Shown in pieces: positions 15,711-25,440 of a stretch of DNA of 46,010 bases. The stretch covers positions 1-46,010 of the forward strand of contig JAGAAS010000079.1 in the NCBI GenBank assembly GCA_017615125.1, written 5' to 3'. This stretch comes from Bacteroidaceae bacterium (GTDB taxonomy: Bacteria > Bacteroidota > Bacteroidia > Bacteroidales > Bacteroidaceae). The position numbers were made by a program, and so were the translations under genes. A model generated the notes under the pieces. The model was given only the letters and a program-made list of their open reading frames with translations. It had not been told where the DNA came from and did no database searches. Positions within the stretch are counted from its first letter, which is position 1. Every line of letters begins with the position of its first letter.

Positions 15711-16637
15711 ATGATAAACAGAACCCTCATCCGACTGAAGATCGTCCAGATACTGTACGCCTACTTTATCCGTCAGAACAACAATGTGGACGCCGCTGAG
15801 AAAGAACTCCTTTTCAGCTTGTCGAAAGCCTACGACCTGTACAACAACCTGCTCCTGCTGATGGTGGAGATTACGAACTATGCCGAGAGCCGCATCGAGA
15901 TGCGCCGCTGCCGGCTCCAACCCACCGAGGAGGACCTGCATCCCAACATGCGCTTTGTGGAGAACGCCTTCATCCGGCAGCTTGCCGGCAACACGCAGCT
16001 CAAGGAGTACAGCAAGAATGCCAAATTTTCGTGGAAAGACAACGAGGGACTCGTGCGCAGCCTCTTCGAGACGGTGGAGCAAAGCGATATATATAAGGAA
16101 TATATGGAGATGCCCTCGACGACGTACGACGAGGACCGTGAGCTGTGGCGCAAGCTCTACAAATTTGTCATCTGCACCTACGAGGAGCTCGACAGCGTGC
16201 TCGAAGGAATCAGCCTCTACTGGAACGACGACCGCGCGGTAGTCGACACCTTCGTGCTGAAGACCATCAAGCGCTTCGACGAGAGCAAAGGAAGCGAGCA
16301 GGAACTGTTGCCCGAGTTCCGCAACGAGGAAGACAGGGACTTCGCGCTGAAGCTTCTCCGCAAGACCATCGCCAATGTCGATGAGTATCAGAAGCTTATC
16401 GACGAGCATTGCCTGAACTGGGACAAGGAGCGCATCGCCTTCATGGACCGCGTGATAATGACGGTAGCGCTCACGGAGATTGTTACATTCCCCAATATCC
16501 CCCTTTCGGTGTCGTTCGACGAGTACGTAGAGATAGCCAAGATCTACAGTACGCCGAAAAGCGCTTCTTTCGTGAACGGCGTGCTCGACGCTGTCGTCAA
16601 AGAGTTAAAAAAGGAGAATAAACTTGTGAAAGACTGA
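15711..16637 (+). CDS. nusB: Transcription antitermination factor NusB (long Bacteroidota form)
   Basis: 308 residues, roughly twice the E. coli protein. The N-terminus (MINRTLIRLKIVQILYAYF) and the C-terminal domain (~190-300: FALKLLRKTIANVDEYQKLIDEH..NWDKERIAFMDRVIMTVALTEI, SVSFDEYVEIAKIYSTPKSASFVNGVLDAV) match NusB. The inserted middle section is typical of the phylum. NusB binds boxA RNA with NusE/S10 in rRNA antitermination. It precedes yajC by 58 bp and probably heads the run nusB-yajC-ybbR-coaE. Confidence 0.9.
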   Translation: MINRTLIRLKIVQILYAYFIRQNNNVDAAEKELLFSLSKAYDLYNNLLLLMVEITNYAESRIEMRRCRLQPTEEDLHPNMRFVENAFIRQLAGNTQLKEYSKNAKFSWKDNEGLVRSLFETVEQSDIYKEYMEMPSTTYDEDRELWRKLYKFVICTYEELDSVLEGISLYWNDDRAVVDTFVLKTIKRFDESKGSEQELLPEFRNEEDRDFALKLLRKTIANVDEYQKLIDEHCLNWDKERIAFMDRVIMTVALTEIVTFPNIPLSVSFDEYVEIAKIYSTPKSASFVNGVLDAVVKELKKENKLVKD

Positions 16638-16695
16638 GAAAAAAACTACTTTCGCACAGAAATTCCTATTTACTAATAATAAAACTATCTGAACT

Positions 16696-17034
16696 ATGAT
16701 TCCATTACAAGATGCAGCCCCCGCAGCCACAGGCTCCGGCTCTTTCTTCGCAAATCCTTTGTTCCTGATGATCCTCCTGCTGGTGGTCATGTACGTTTTC
16801 ATGATTCTCCCGCAGCGGAAGCAGCAGAAGCAGATTGAAGCTCAGCGCAGAGCCTTGCAAGTAGGCTCGAAAGTCGTGACAAGCGGCGGCGTCTACGGCG
16901 TTATCAAAGATATCGTGGAAGAAAACGGCAAGGAGATCGTCGTTGTCGAGATTGCTACGGGAGTAAAGATCCGTATCGACAAGTCGTCCGTCTTCGCAGA
17001 CACAGGCGTCAATCCCCAGCAGACAAAAAGATAA
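16696..17034 (+). CDS. yajC: Sec translocon accessory protein YajC
   Basis: 112 residues. A single TM helix (~19-37, LFLMILLLVVMYVFMILPQ) is followed by the signature RKQQKQIEAQRRALQVGSKVVTSGGVYGVI and a small cytoplasmic beta domain. YajC associates with SecDF in the inner membrane. Length and order of elements are typical. It sits between nusB and the ybbR-like gene, an order seen in other Bacteroidales. Confidence 0.93.
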   Translation: MIPLQDAAPAATGSGSFFANPLFLMILLLVVMYVFMILPQRKQQKQIEAQRRALQVGSKVVTSGGVYGVIKDIVEENGKEIVVVEIATGVKIRIDKSSVFADTGVNPQQTKR

Positions 17035-17120
17035 CAGGGCGCTTCCCTGACGTCTCTTCCTTGCAGGGAAAAGTAGGATGTTCGGGAAATTGTCGGTAAG
17101 CTGCGGTAAAAAAGAGAATC

Positions 17121-18179
17121 GTGGAGCCTGAAACTCGAAACACGAGTCGCAATGGCGCACGGAGCGCCATCAAGAGCTTTCTGCACATAGAGAACAGCAG
17201 AGAGTTCTTGGTTTTTTTGCTGTTCTTCCTCGCGGTTTTCTTTTTCTGGTATCTGATGAACCTCGACGAGGAGCAGGAGCAGGAATACACGTTCCGCCTT
17301 CGTCTGACGGACGTGCCGTCGGATATGATTGTGACGGAGCCCTTGCCCGAATACGTGACGGTTTCTGTCCGCGACAAGGGGGAGAAGATTCTCGAGTACA
17401 GGGTGAGGAAATCGTTCAAGCAGCTCAATGTCGACTGCGGGGAGTATGCCGGAGCCGGCGGGCACATCATGATAACGGGAGAGGCGCTTTCTGATCTGCT
17501 GAGCGGGAAGTTCTCGGCCTCAGCCAAGCTGGAGTCAGTCAAGCCCGACACGCTGGAAGCCTATGTCGTGAAGAACGCAGGGCGCCGTCTGCCCATTACT
17601 TTCGTTGGGGAGGTGGAGGCAGACAAGGACCACGTAGTCAATGCGATGACGCTTTATCCTGATTCCGTGCTCGTGTATGCTCCAGCCGAGGTGCTGGATA
17701 CGTTATCGTGCGTGCGCACCCTTCCGCAGCAGCTCGTGGGCTTATCGGACACGACAACGGTCTTGCTGGAGCTGGAGAAGTCTTCCCGGGGCATGCTGTT
17801 CAAGCCTTCGGAGGCAGCGCTCGGCATACAAGTGACGCCCTTCGTGAAGTCATCGTTCGTGCTTCCTGTTCGCCCCTATATGTTCCCCTACGAATACACG
17901 CTGCGGACTTTTCCTTCGAAAGCGGAAGTTTCCTTTATGGTCAGCCTGCAGCAGCTTCGCTCGGTGAGCGCTGAGGATTTCGAGCTGGTAGTCAACTATA
18001 TCGACCTCGACGAGCAGTCAGCCGGCAAGGCCAAGCTGGAACTGGTGAAGCAGCCCAAGGGAATCCGTTCGGTGAAGATTGAACCCGCCGAGGTGGATTA
18101 TCTTCTCGAGAAAAGCATGCCGCTGAAAAGGCAGAATGCTCCCTCAGACACAACATCTTCTCAAGGAAATGGCCATTAA
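17121..18179 (+). CDS. YbbR-domain membrane-anchored protein
   Basis: 352 residues from a GTG start; no nearer ATG gives the N-terminal anchor. A TM helix at ~29-46 (FLVFLLFFLAVFFFWYL) leads into extracytoplasmic YbbR-like repeats (e.g. LPEYVTVSVRDKG, RRLPITFVGEVEAD, YPDSVLVYAP). In Firmicutes a YbbR protein (CdaR) regulates a diadenylate cyclase; no cyclase gene is nearby, so the role here is open. It overlaps the start of coaE by 11 bp, so translation is probably coupled. Confidence 0.85.
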   Translation: MEPETRNTSRNGARSAIKSFLHIENSREFLVFLLFFLAVFFFWYLMNLDEEQEQEYTFRLRLTDVPSDMIVTEPLPEYVTVSVRDKGEKILEYRVRKSFKQLNVDCGEYAGAGGHIMITGEALSDLLSGKFSASAKLESVKPDTLEAYVVKNAGRRLPITFVGEVEADKDHVVNAMTLYPDSVLVYAPAEVLDTLSCVRTLPQQLVGLSDTTTVLLELEKSSRGMLFKPSEAALGIQVTPFVKSSFVLPVRPYMFPYEYTLRTFPSKAEVSFMVSLQQLRSVSAEDFELVVNYIDLDEQSAGKAKLELVKQPKGIRSVKIEPAEVDYLLEKSMPLKRQNAPSDTTSSQGNGH

Positions 18180-18804
18180 GCTCGGAATAACTGGCGGAAT
18201 AGGTAGCGGAAAGTCGTGCGTGAGCAATCTGCTGCGCGTGATGGGCGTTCCCGTGTACGACTGCGACAAGGAAGCCTCCCGGCTGATGAACTCTTCGGAG
18301 AAAATCCGCAGGGAACTCATCCGGCTCGCAGGTTCCGACGTCTACGACGAGCAGGGGATGCTCAACCGCAGGCTGCTTGCCGCCTATTTGTTCGGTCACG
18401 CCGATCGTGTCGAGAAGGTCAACGCCATCGTTCATCCTTCTGTGCGCGAGGACTTCAGCCGATGGGCTGCGGAGAGGGAGAAAGAGCGCGTCGTCGCCCT
18501 TGAATCCGCCATCCTCTATGAGGCAGGAATGAGCGGCGATGTGGATGCCGTAGTGCTGGTTTATACTCCCGCTGAGGAACGTTTGAGGCGGGCGATGGAG
18601 CGTGACGATGCCTCCGCGGAGCAGGTTCGGCGCCGTATGGAGAGCCAGACACCCGATGAGGAGAAGCTGGAACGGGCCGATTTCGTCATCCGAAATGCTG
18701 AGGACGATGCGGTAACGCCTCAGGTCGTCAACCTTCTTAGGACGTTGGAGAAGACTTCCCGCAAGGGAGAGGAACCATCCTGCCGGATACATGCAGAAAA
18801 ATGA
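18169..18804 (+). CDS. coaE: Dephospho-CoA kinase
   Basis: 211 residues from the ATG at 18169, preceded by AAGGA (18163-18167). The frame is open from 18136 but the extra residues are not family-like. Catalyses the last step of CoA synthesis, phosphorylating dephospho-CoA with ATP. P-loop GITGGIGSGKS at residues 6-16; further conserved parts are VYDCDKEASRLM, HPSVREDF and the lid-like region around QVRRRMESQ. The C-terminal tail is slightly longer than usual. Overlaps the ybbR gene and precedes the DUF5606 gene by 25 bp. Confidence 0.93.
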   Translation: MAIKLGITGGIGSGKSCVSNLLRVMGVPVYDCDKEASRLMNSSEKIRRELIRLAGSDVYDEQGMLNRRLLAAYLFGHADRVEKVNAIVHPSVREDFSRWAAEREKERVVALESAILYEAGMSGDVDAVVLVYTPAEERLRRAMERDDASAEQVRRRMESQTPDEEKLERADFVIRNAEDDAVTPQVVNLLRTLEKTSRKGEEPSCRIHAEK

Positions 18805-18829
18805 TTAACCAACTATAAACAAAACGAAA

Positions 18830-19261
18830 ATGTTGAGAGAAATTCTAACTATCTCGGGCAAGCCCGGGCTCTACAAGCTACTCTCCAGAGGGAGAACGAT
18901 GCTTATCGTCGAGACGATTGACTCCACGCACAAGAGACTTCCTGTTCACGGTACGGACAAGGTTGTTTCGCTGGGCGACATTGCTATGTATACCGACGGC
19001 GACGAGGTTCCCCTGTGGCAAATCCTCGAAACGGTGAAGGAGAAGTACAGCGGCGGCCCGTCGGACATCGATTACAAGGCAGCCTCGAATGAAGAGCTGG
19101 CAGAGTTCTTCGCAGAAATCTTGCCCAACTACGACCGCGACCGCGTGTATATGACTCACGTGCGCAAGCTCATTCAATGGTACAACATCCTTGTTGAAAA
19201 CGGTGTCACCGAGTTCAAACCCGACGACGAGGATGAGGAGAAAAAGGAGGAGCAGGATTAA
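18830..19261 (+). CDS. DUF5606 family protein
   Basis: 143 residues. The N-terminus LREILTISGKPGLYKLLSRG is characteristic of DUF5606, a small Bacteroidota family of unknown function that is commonly found next to coaE. The body reads ETIDSTHKRLPVHGTDKVVSLGDIAMYT..EVPLWQIL and ends in an acidic tail (DDEDEEKKEEQD). Cytoplasmic, no signal peptide. It may bind RNA or a small ligand, but nothing in the sequence settles that. Confidence 0.85.
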   Translation: MLREILTISGKPGLYKLLSRGRTMLIVETIDSTHKRLPVHGTDKVVSLGDIAMYTDGDEVPLWQILETVKEKYSGGPSDIDYKAASNEELAEFFAEILPNYDRDRVYMTHVRKLIQWYNILVENGVTEFKPDDEDEEKKEEQD

Positions 19262-19319
19262 ACCTTTCCGCCCGCCAAAGGTCGTATTTCTGTAATTAAC
19301 TTTCCATAAATTTAGTATT

Positions 19320-20087
19320 ATGAAAAAAATCTTATCTATTATTCTTACGGCATTTTTCCTTCTTCAGCCGGCAACGATGTCTGCCCAGTCGCTTGGGGAT
19401 ATCCTCAAGTCGATTTTCGGGAAGTCATCTTCGACTACCACGACAACAAAGACCGATCAGGGGACAGATGCCTCGTCGACAGCTGTTTCGGATATCCTGC
19501 AGGGTGTTCTCGGCTCCATCGGCGGCTCGGGCGAAACGACCACGAAGTCTGACGACGGTGAGTCGGCAAGTTCAAACGGTATCATCTCCGGTATTCTTAA
19601 CTCCGTGCTGAACTCGTTCGGCACCGTATCGCAGGAGACGCTCGTCGGCTCGTGGAACTACAAGGGCAGCGCCTTTGTCTTCGAGAGCGACAACGTCCTC
19701 GCCACGCTCGGGAGCGATGCCCTCGCCCAACAGGTGGCAAGTAAAGTCGATGCCTACCTTGCAAAGGTCGGCGTAAAGCAAGGTTCCTGCTCCATCTCCT
19801 TCAGCGAGGACAACAAGTGTGTCTTCACCGTCGGCAGCCGGAGCCTGAACGGCACGTACACCTTTGAACCTTCCACCAAGGAACTTGCGCTCGCCTTCGG
19901 CATGATAAAGACGAAGGCCTACGTTGTTACCGACTCGGGGACAATCAATATCGTCTTCCAGTCGAACGGACTTCTGAAGATACTGAAGGCTGTCTGCGCT
20001 GCCAGCAGCAACAGCACCCTGAAGATGCTGAACACGCTGCTCGCCAACTATAAAGGTCTGCGCGTCGGAATGGCTTTCACGAAGTAA
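19320..20087 (+). CDS. DUF4923 family secreted protein
   Basis: 255 residues. Signal peptide to about residue 23 (FLLQPATMSAQ). A Ser/Thr/Asp-rich linker (~35-95) contains two related segments (LGDILKSIFG and VSDILQGVLGSIGG; then GIISGILNSVLNSFG). A C-terminal domain from ~105 (LVGSWNYKGSAFVFESDNVLA ... KCVFTVGSRSLNGTYTFE) matches the lipocalin-like DUF4923 family of Bacteroidales. Function unknown; exported to the periplasm or outer membrane. Ended by the strong terminator at 20139-20171. Confidence 0.85.
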   Translation: MKKILSIILTAFFLLQPATMSAQSLGDILKSIFGKSSSTTTTTKTDQGTDASSTAVSDILQGVLGSIGGSGETTTKSDDGESASSNGIISGILNSVLNSFGTVSQETLVGSWNYKGSAFVFESDNVLATLGSDALAQQVASKVDAYLAKVGVKQGSCSISFSEDNKCVFTVGSRSLNGTYTFEPSTKELALAFGMIKTKAYVVTDSGTINIVFQSNGLLKILKAVCAASSNSTLKMLNTLLANYKGLRVGMAFTK

Positions 20088-20138
20088 GCGCCGATTGTCG
20101 TCAAGAGCGGGAAACCAACTCTTGGCGTGAGAAAAAGC

Positions 20139-20171
20139 AAGGAGGCTGACAGGAATACTGTCGGCCTCCTT
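20139..20171. terminator. Bidirectional terminator between DUF4923 and the CPA2 antiporter
   Basis: A 14-bp stem: AAGGAGGC/GCCTCCTT plus TGACAG/CTGTCG, loop GAATA. On the plus strand it is followed by TGTGTCTTATTT, on the minus strand by GCTTTTTC, so it can serve both converging transcripts. Confidence 0.8.
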
Positions 20172-20296
20172 GTGTCTTATTTCGCCGTGAAGAAATCACT
20201 TCTTGTCGGCATAGGTTTCTTCGTTCAAGAGAAACGGAGACGGTGACATCTTTTCATTTGTCTGATACTCCTCTTCGGGCTCCTTGAGCAGAAAGA

Positions 20297-22552
20297 CTAT
20301 TGCTTTATCTGGCGTGTGAGGTTGAGAATATTGGCCTGCTCGCCGACAATCCAGACGATGTCCCCTTCAAGGAATGCGAGCTCGGGCGTAGGCTTTAGCA
20401 ACGAGCCGTCGCCTCTGTCAATGCCGACGATAAGGCAGCGGTGCTGATTGCGGATACCGCTGTCGAGGACGCGCATGTTTACCAGCGGGGAGTCAGGCGT
20501 CACCGCAATCTGATGTAGGCGCATCTCTCCGGAAGGAACCGATGCGAGCGACTCCTCCATCAATCTCTTCTTTTCCGTCATCGCCTCCACGAAATGGGTA
20601 ATGTTCTCGTCCGTGCCGATAATCTGCAACTTGTCGTTTGGAAACAACTGCTCTCTGGCGCCAGGGATGTTGATGCGCATCCCTTCCCGCAGGATGGAGG
20701 CGATTTGTATTTCGTAGCGCTTTCCCCAATCCAGCTCCTTCAGCGTTTTCCCGCACCACGGGGAGAAAGCCGGGATGGTGACTTCGGTAAGATGTATGTC
20801 GCGGGATTGAAGTTCGCCGGCATATTGGGGCTTGCTTGGCTCTCTCTGAATATCTTTCGAATTAAGGTTTTCAATAAATACATCCTCAAGACGTTGCTGC
20901 CGCTGCTTGATGCGCCGGGAAAAAAGTATGGTGATAAGCACAAGCGCCACGATTCCTACTAAAAGGGACAGGGAAGCATGGTAATAGTGCTCAACGCATA
21001 CTACAACGAGCGCTATGACTAAGGCAGTGCGCAGTACGACTATGGCGAGCAGCGGAGCTCGATTGACTTGCTTGTCGCCCCAAAGCTCCCAGAACGTAGA
21101 TGTAAAACAATGCCTCAGCAGCAAAGGACGGAGGAAGGGTGCTAAGGCAAGCAGCGTTACGGCAAGTCCTGCCAGCGATGCCCAGGGAGAAGGAATGATC
21201 TTTTCCAGCAAAGGCTCCAGCAGCTGGAAAGAAGCAATCAGGATGGCAATGCAAAGCACCCCGTAGATGAGTATAGGGGAGAGCATGGCGTTGAGCATCT
21301 TTTTCCATTTGTTCCTGTTGTTGATAATGTTGGTCTTTCTATCGTAGCGGCTGAGGCCTTCCTTCCACTTCTCGGGCATTCGCGACTCCAGCTTGTCGCC
21401 AACTCTGTCGGAAATCTTTATCATGTAGGGTGTGGTGAATGTTGTCAGCACGCACACGGAGACAATGATGGGATAGATAAATTCGCTTATCGCGCCGAGG
21501 CTTATTCCCAATGTGGCGATGATGAAAGAGAACTCGCCCACTTGCGCAAGGCTGTATCCGCACTTTACTGCCGTCTTGACAGGCGTCCCTCCTAAGATGA
21601 ATCCGAGAGTATCGACGGACGAGCGGATGAGAATCATCACCAGCGTGATGACAACGATGGGAAACCAATACTTAAGGAGTAGCGCAGGATTGATCATCAT
21701 GCCCACCGAGACGAAAAAGATGGCTCCGAACAAGTCTTTCACCGGAGCGGTGAGAAGTTCGATTTTCTCCGATTCGAGAGTCTCCGCCAGAATGGAGCCC
21801 ATCACGAAGGCGCCGAAAGCTGACGAGAATCCGACGGCGGTTGACAATACCACCATAAGGAAGCAAAGGCTGAGCGAGACGATAAGCAATGTCTCGTTGT
21901 TGAGAAGCGGGTGTATCTTCTTAAGGAAGAGCGGGATGAGATATATTCCCACCACGAACCAGAGGATAATGAAGAAGGCGAGCTTGCCGATGTTGAGCAG
22001 GATTTCCATTCCTTCCACCTGCTTCCCCTCTCCAAGCGTGCCGAAGAGAAGCATCATCACGATGGCGATGATATCTTCGATGATGAGGACGCTAAAGACC
22101 AGCCCCGCGAACTTTTGCTGCCTCACTCCGAGGTCATCGAATGCTTTGATGATGATACTCGTCGACGACATAGACATCATCCCGCCGAGGTAGAGCCCGT
22201 CCATGAACGACCAGTGGAAAAGGCGCCCGATGACGATGCCAATGGTTAGCATGCAGGCGACGCTCGTGGCGACGGCGATGATAGGGGTGCTGCCCGACTG
22301 GAGAAGCTTCTTGATGCGGAACTCGAGGCCCAGCGAGAAGAGAAGGAAGATGACGCCGATATCGGCCCAGATGCTGATGTCGTTGCTGTCAAGTACGGAC
22401 GGCGTATAAGGCATGTAGGGACTGGCGAGAAATCCGGCGACGATGTATCCAAGGACGACGGGCTGCTTCAGCTTCTTGAAGAGCAGCGACATGATTCCCG
22501 CCAGCACGAGGATAAGCGCCAGGTCGGTGATGAGCTGTGGAATGTGTCCCAT
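20297..22552 (-). CDS. CPA2-family monovalent cation:proton antiporter (KefB/RosB-like)
   Basis: 751 residues. Residues ~8-385 form the Na+/H+ exchanger domain with about 12 TM helices (GYIVAGFLASPYMPYTPSVL, GVIFLLFSLGLEFRIKKL, FGAIFFVSVGMMINP, YSLAQVGEFSFIIATLG). A second membrane region follows (~425-545), then two RCK_C/TrkA_C regulatory domains near 590-655 and 680-745, without the NAD-binding TrkA_N part. The family exchanges K+ or Na+ for protons across the inner membrane; Bacteroides RosB is a known relative. It starts 7 bp after pepT and is probably the last gene of MFS-pepT-antiporter. Confidence 0.9.
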   Translation of the reverse strand: MGHIPQLITDLALILVLAGIMSLLFKKLKQPVVLGYIVAGFLASPYMPYTPSVLDSNDISIWADIGVIFLLFSLGLEFRIKKLLQSGSTPIIAVATSVACMLTIGIVIGRLFHWSFMDGLYLGGMMSMSSTSIIIKAFDDLGVRQQKFAGLVFSVLIIEDIIAIVMMLLFGTLGEGKQVEGMEILLNIGKLAFFIILWFVVGIYLIPLFLKKIHPLLNNETLLIVSLSLCFLMVVLSTAVGFSSAFGAFVMGSILAETLESEKIELLTAPVKDLFGAIFFVSVGMMINPALLLKYWFPIVVITLVMILIRSSVDTLGFILGGTPVKTAVKCGYSLAQVGEFSFIIATLGISLGAISEFIYPIIVSVCVLTTFTTPYMIKISDRVGDKLESRMPEKWKEGLSRYDRKTNIINNRNKWKKMLNAMLSPILIYGVLCIAILIASFQLLEPLLEKIIPSPWASLAGLAVTLLALAPFLRPLLLRHCFTSTFWELWGDKQVNRAPLLAIVVLRTALVIALVVVCVEHYYHASLSLLVGIVALVLITILFSRRIKQRQQRLEDVFIENLNSKDIQREPSKPQYAGELQSRDIHLTEVTIPAFSPWCGKTLKELDWGKRYEIQIASILREGMRINIPGAREQLFPNDKLQIIGTDENITHFVEAMTEKKRLMEESLASVPSGEMRLHQIAVTPDSPLVNMRVLDSGIRNQHRCLIVGIDRGDGSLLKPTPELAFLEGDIVWIVGEQANILNLTRQIKQ

Positions 22553-22559
22553 CGTTCTC

Positions 22560-23777
22560 TTACTGTTGCGTTACGAGCTCGGCGATGTGCACGATAGTCA
22601 TCATGGCCTTCTGCATGGAAGGGATGGGGACGTATTCGTACCTACTGTGGAAGTTTAGTCCGCCGGCGAAGATGTTCGGACAAGGGAGCCCCATGAATGA
22701 AAGCTGCGCACCGTCGGTTCCCCCGCGTATAGCCTTTATTTTAGGCTCCACGCCGGCACGTCGCATTGCCTCGCAGGCGATATCTATAATGCGCATCCGC
22801 GGCTCGATTACTTCACGCATGTTGGAGTATTGGTCGCGCACGTCGGCTTTAGCGACTATCTCTCCGTATTTATTATTGATATCTGCGATTGTATTATAGA
22901 TAAATTGTTTTCTGTTCTCGAAAATGCCGCGATCGTGGTCGCGGATGATGAGACTGAAAGAGGCCTTGTCGACTGTACCCTCGATGGAGGTGGGATGATA
23001 GAATCCCTCGTAGCCTTCCGTCTGCTCGGGAGATTCCTGAGAAGGGAGGGCACCGATGATTTCTGCGGCGATGCGCAGGGCGTTGAGCATCTTGCCCTTT
23101 GCGTAGCCGGGGTGCACGTTTCGTCCCTGCACGGTGATGGTTGCAGAAGCAGCGTTGAAATTTTCGTACTCAATCTCGCCCACTTCTCCTCCGTCCATCG
23201 TGTATGCCCAGTCGCACCCGAAGCGCTTGACGTCAAACTTGTGGGCTCCCAGCCCGATCTCCTCGTCGGGATTGAATCCGATGCGTATCGTTCCGTGCTG
23301 GATGTGCGGATGTTTCTGCAGGTACTCTATTGCAGAGACGATCTCGGCTATTCCGGCCTTGTCGTCGGCGCCGAGAAGGGTGTGCCCGTCGGTAACGATA
23401 AGATCCTCACCGATATGATCAAGAAGCTCGGGGAACTGCCCAGGGGAGAGGATGATGTTTTCCTCAGGGCAGAGCGCGATGTCTCCTCCCTCGTAGGCGG
23501 GGACAATGCGCGGGTTGACATCCTTTCCGCTCATGTCGGGGCTCGTGTCTAAATGTGCGATGAACCCTATCGTCGGCACTTCGTGACTGACGTTCGAGGG
23601 CAGCGTGGCAAAGAGGTAGCCGTTCTCGTCAAGGGAGATGTCCTGCAGCCCCATCTCCTCGAGCTCATTCTTAAGCGCCGAGGCAAAGGTCATTTGCCCC
23701 GGCGTGCTTGGAGTAGTTTCGGCCGTCTCGGAAGAAGTCGTTTCAAACCTGACGTACCGAAGAAATCTTTCTATCAC
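22560..23777 (-). CDS. pepT: Peptidase T (tripeptide aminopeptidase)
   Basis: 405 residues, full length for PepT (M20B zinc peptidase). It releases the N-terminal residue of tripeptides in the cytoplasm. Visible metal and catalytic residues: H75 and D77 ([11 protein letters not shown]), D138/D139 (GADDKAG), E172/E173 (FNPDEEIG). The dimerisation-domain residues [11 protein letters not shown] and the late motif [19 protein letters not shown] are present. It lies 21 bp after the MFS gene and 7 bp before the antiporter, so it is probably in one operon with them. Confidence 0.95.
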   Translation of the reverse strand: MIERFLRYVRFETTSSETAETTPSTPGQMTFASALKNELEEMGLQDISLDENGYLFATLPSNVSHEVPTIGFIAHLDTSPDMSGKDVNPRIVPAYEGGDIALCPEENIILSPGQFPELLDHIGEDLIVTDGHTLLGADDKAGIAEIVSAIEYLQKHPHIQHGTIRIGFNPDEEIGLGAHKFDVKRFGCDWAYTMDGGEVGEIEYENFNAASATITVQGRNVHPGYAKGKMLNALRIAAEIIGALPSQESPEQTEGYEGFYHPTSIEGTVDKASFSLIIRDHDRGIFENRKQFIYNTIADINNKYGEIVAKADVRDQYSNMREVIEPRMRIIDIACEAMRRAGVEPKIKAIRGGTDGAQLSFMGLPCPNIFAGGLNFHSRYEYVPIPSMQKAMMTIVHIAELVTQQ

Positions 23778-23798
23778 GGTCCAATATGATTGAATGGT

Positions 23799-25256
23799 TT
23801 ATACTTCTATCTTCTTGTATTTGGGTACGAGCGATTTCATGATAACCCACGCGATAAGGTAGGCGACTCCGCAGAAGCAGAACATAATGAAATACCCCGC
23901 GGGCTTGCCTTCAAATCCCAGGAACTGGAAAGCCGATCCGGCGTTCTCAGCATGTGTGAACAAGTTTCCTGCAACCTTCTGGATAATCATGGAACCCACG
24001 CCTCCCGCAAAGGCTCCGATGCCCGTGACTGTGGCGATAGTGCTTTTCGGGAACATATCTCCGATAGTGGAGAAAAGGTTAGCACTCCAAGCCTGATGTC
24101 CTGCTGCAGCAAGTCCGATGAGAATGGCTGGCCACCAAGGAGAGTTGAAGTGCACGCCAAGGGGCTGGGCAAAAAGAGCTGCGATGGGGAAGAAGGCGAA
24201 AATAAGCATTGCCAGCATACGGCCCGAGTAGGGATGCATCCCTTTCTTCTCGACGAAGATCTTTGGGAGGTAGCCGCCGAAGATGCTGATGACGGTGACG
24301 ATGGCATAGAGCGTGAAGATAAGTCCTTGTCCCAAAGCGGAGGTGGCAGGGGCGTTGAACTGATTGCTAAAGTAAGAGGGCGCCCAGAAAAGGAAGAACC
24401 ACCAGACTCCATCGGTGAAGAACTTGCCGACAATGAATGCCCACGTCTGCTTAAATGTAAAGCACTTGCCGAAGGGAATAGCCTTCTCGGCAGCCAAAGC
24501 AGCCTTCTCGGCAGCTTCTTCAGCGTCGTCTTGGTGGATATACTCCAGCTCGGCTGCATTGACGTGCTTGGATTTTTCAGGCTTGTCGTACATGAAAGCC
24601 CAGTAGAACATCCAGATGAAGCCAAGTCCGCCGATGATGATGAAAGCCATCTCCCATCCGAACTTAACAGCGAGGGGCGGGATGCAAAGGGGTGCGGCAA
24701 GGGCGCCAACGCTTGCGCCGGCATTGAAAATAGATGTCGCGAAGGCGCGGTCTTTCTTCGGGAAATACTCGGCTGTCACCTTAATGGCGGCAGGGAAGTT
24801 GCCCGCCTCGCCCAACGCCAGGATGCCGCGACAAAGCAAGAACAGATAGACCGAAGTCGTCGAGATAGCAAGGGCAATATTGCTTCCGGCTTCGACAGCT
24901 TTCAGCGCTGCGGCGTTAGCTACTCCGTCAACGAAAAGCGCCGTCGCCCATCCGCAGGCAGCGTGCAGGCAAGCACCCAGGCTCCAGACGAAGATGGCGA
25001 TAAGGTAGCCCTTCTTCGTGCCCATCCAGTCGACGAACTTCCCTGCGAACAGGCAGGCGAGGGCGTAGAAGATGGAGAAGAAGCTTGTGATGGTGCCGTA
25101 GTTCGCATCCGTCCAGTGGAATTCGGGCTTGATGAATTCTTCGTACGTAAGGGAGAGCACCTGGCGGTCAAGGTAGTTCACCGTAGTGGCGACAAACAGC
25201 AGCGAGCAGAGCCACCAGCGCCAGTTGGACATTAGTTTCTTTGTAGTGTCACTCAT
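23799..25256 (-). CDS. MFS transporter, hexuronate (ExuT)-like
   Basis: 485 residues, 12 predicted TM helices. The N-terminus (WRWWLCSLLFVATTVNYLDRQVLSLT) and DWMGTKKGYLIAIFVWSLGACLHA match the ACS/hexuronate group of the major facilitator superfamily, as does RGILALGEAGNFPAAIKVTAEYFP. The cytoplasmic loop between helices 6 and 7 is enriched in Ala/Glu (DDAEEAAEKAALAAEKA). Likely imports galacturonate or glucuronate from pectin or host glycans with protons; the substrate is inferred, and no uronate catabolic gene is nearby. The first gene of MFS-pepT-CPA2, with a -7 promoter element at 25302-25309. Confidence 0.85.
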   Translation of the reverse strand: MSDTTKKLMSNWRWWLCSLLFVATTVNYLDRQVLSLTYEEFIKPEFHWTDANYGTITSFFSIFYALACLFAGKFVDWMGTKKGYLIAIFVWSLGACLHAACGWATALFVDGVANAAALKAVEAGSNIALAISTTSVYLFLLCRGILALGEAGNFPAAIKVTAEYFPKKDRAFATSIFNAGASVGALAAPLCIPPLAVKFGWEMAFIIIGGLGFIWMFYWAFMYDKPEKSKHVNAAELEYIHQDDAEEAAEKAALAAEKAIPFGKCFTFKQTWAFIVGKFFTDGVWWFFLFWAPSYFSNQFNAPATSALGQGLIFTLYAIVTVISIFGGYLPKIFVEKKGMHPYSGRMLAMLIFAFFPIAALFAQPLGVHFNSPWWPAILIGLAAAGHQAWSANLFSTIGDMFPKSTIATVTGIGAFAGGVGSMIIQKVAGNLFTHAENAGSAFQFLGFEGKPAGYFIMFCFCGVAYLIAWVIMKSLVPKYKKIEV

Positions 25257-25301
25257 AGATATGTTTTTTTGAAGTTGGAAAAATCTCGTGAAGATTGGCT
25301 A

Positions 25302-25309
25302 CAAAGATA
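25302..25309 (-). promoter_or_regulatory. Promoter -7 element for the MFS transporter operon
   Basis: Minus strand TATCTTTG about 45 nt before the ATG. The upstream element is only a weak TTTA. Confidence 0.5.
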
Positions 25310-25370
25310 GGAGAAAAAATGGGAATAATGTAAAAAAAAGAGAATTTTATGGGGCGTCAAGTGGGATGCG

Positions 25371-25402
25371 CTTGTTTTTTATTCGGAAAATGCGTTCCTT
25401 TG
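25371..25402 (+). promoter_or_regulatory. Promoter of the outer-membrane protein gene
   Basis: CTTG (25371-25374), 20 bp, then TTCCTTTG (25395-25402), a close variant of the phylum consensus, 38 bp before the ATG at 25441. Confidence 0.45.
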
Positions 25403-25440
25403 CAGCGGATAATCTACGGAATAAATAGAAACTGACAAGT

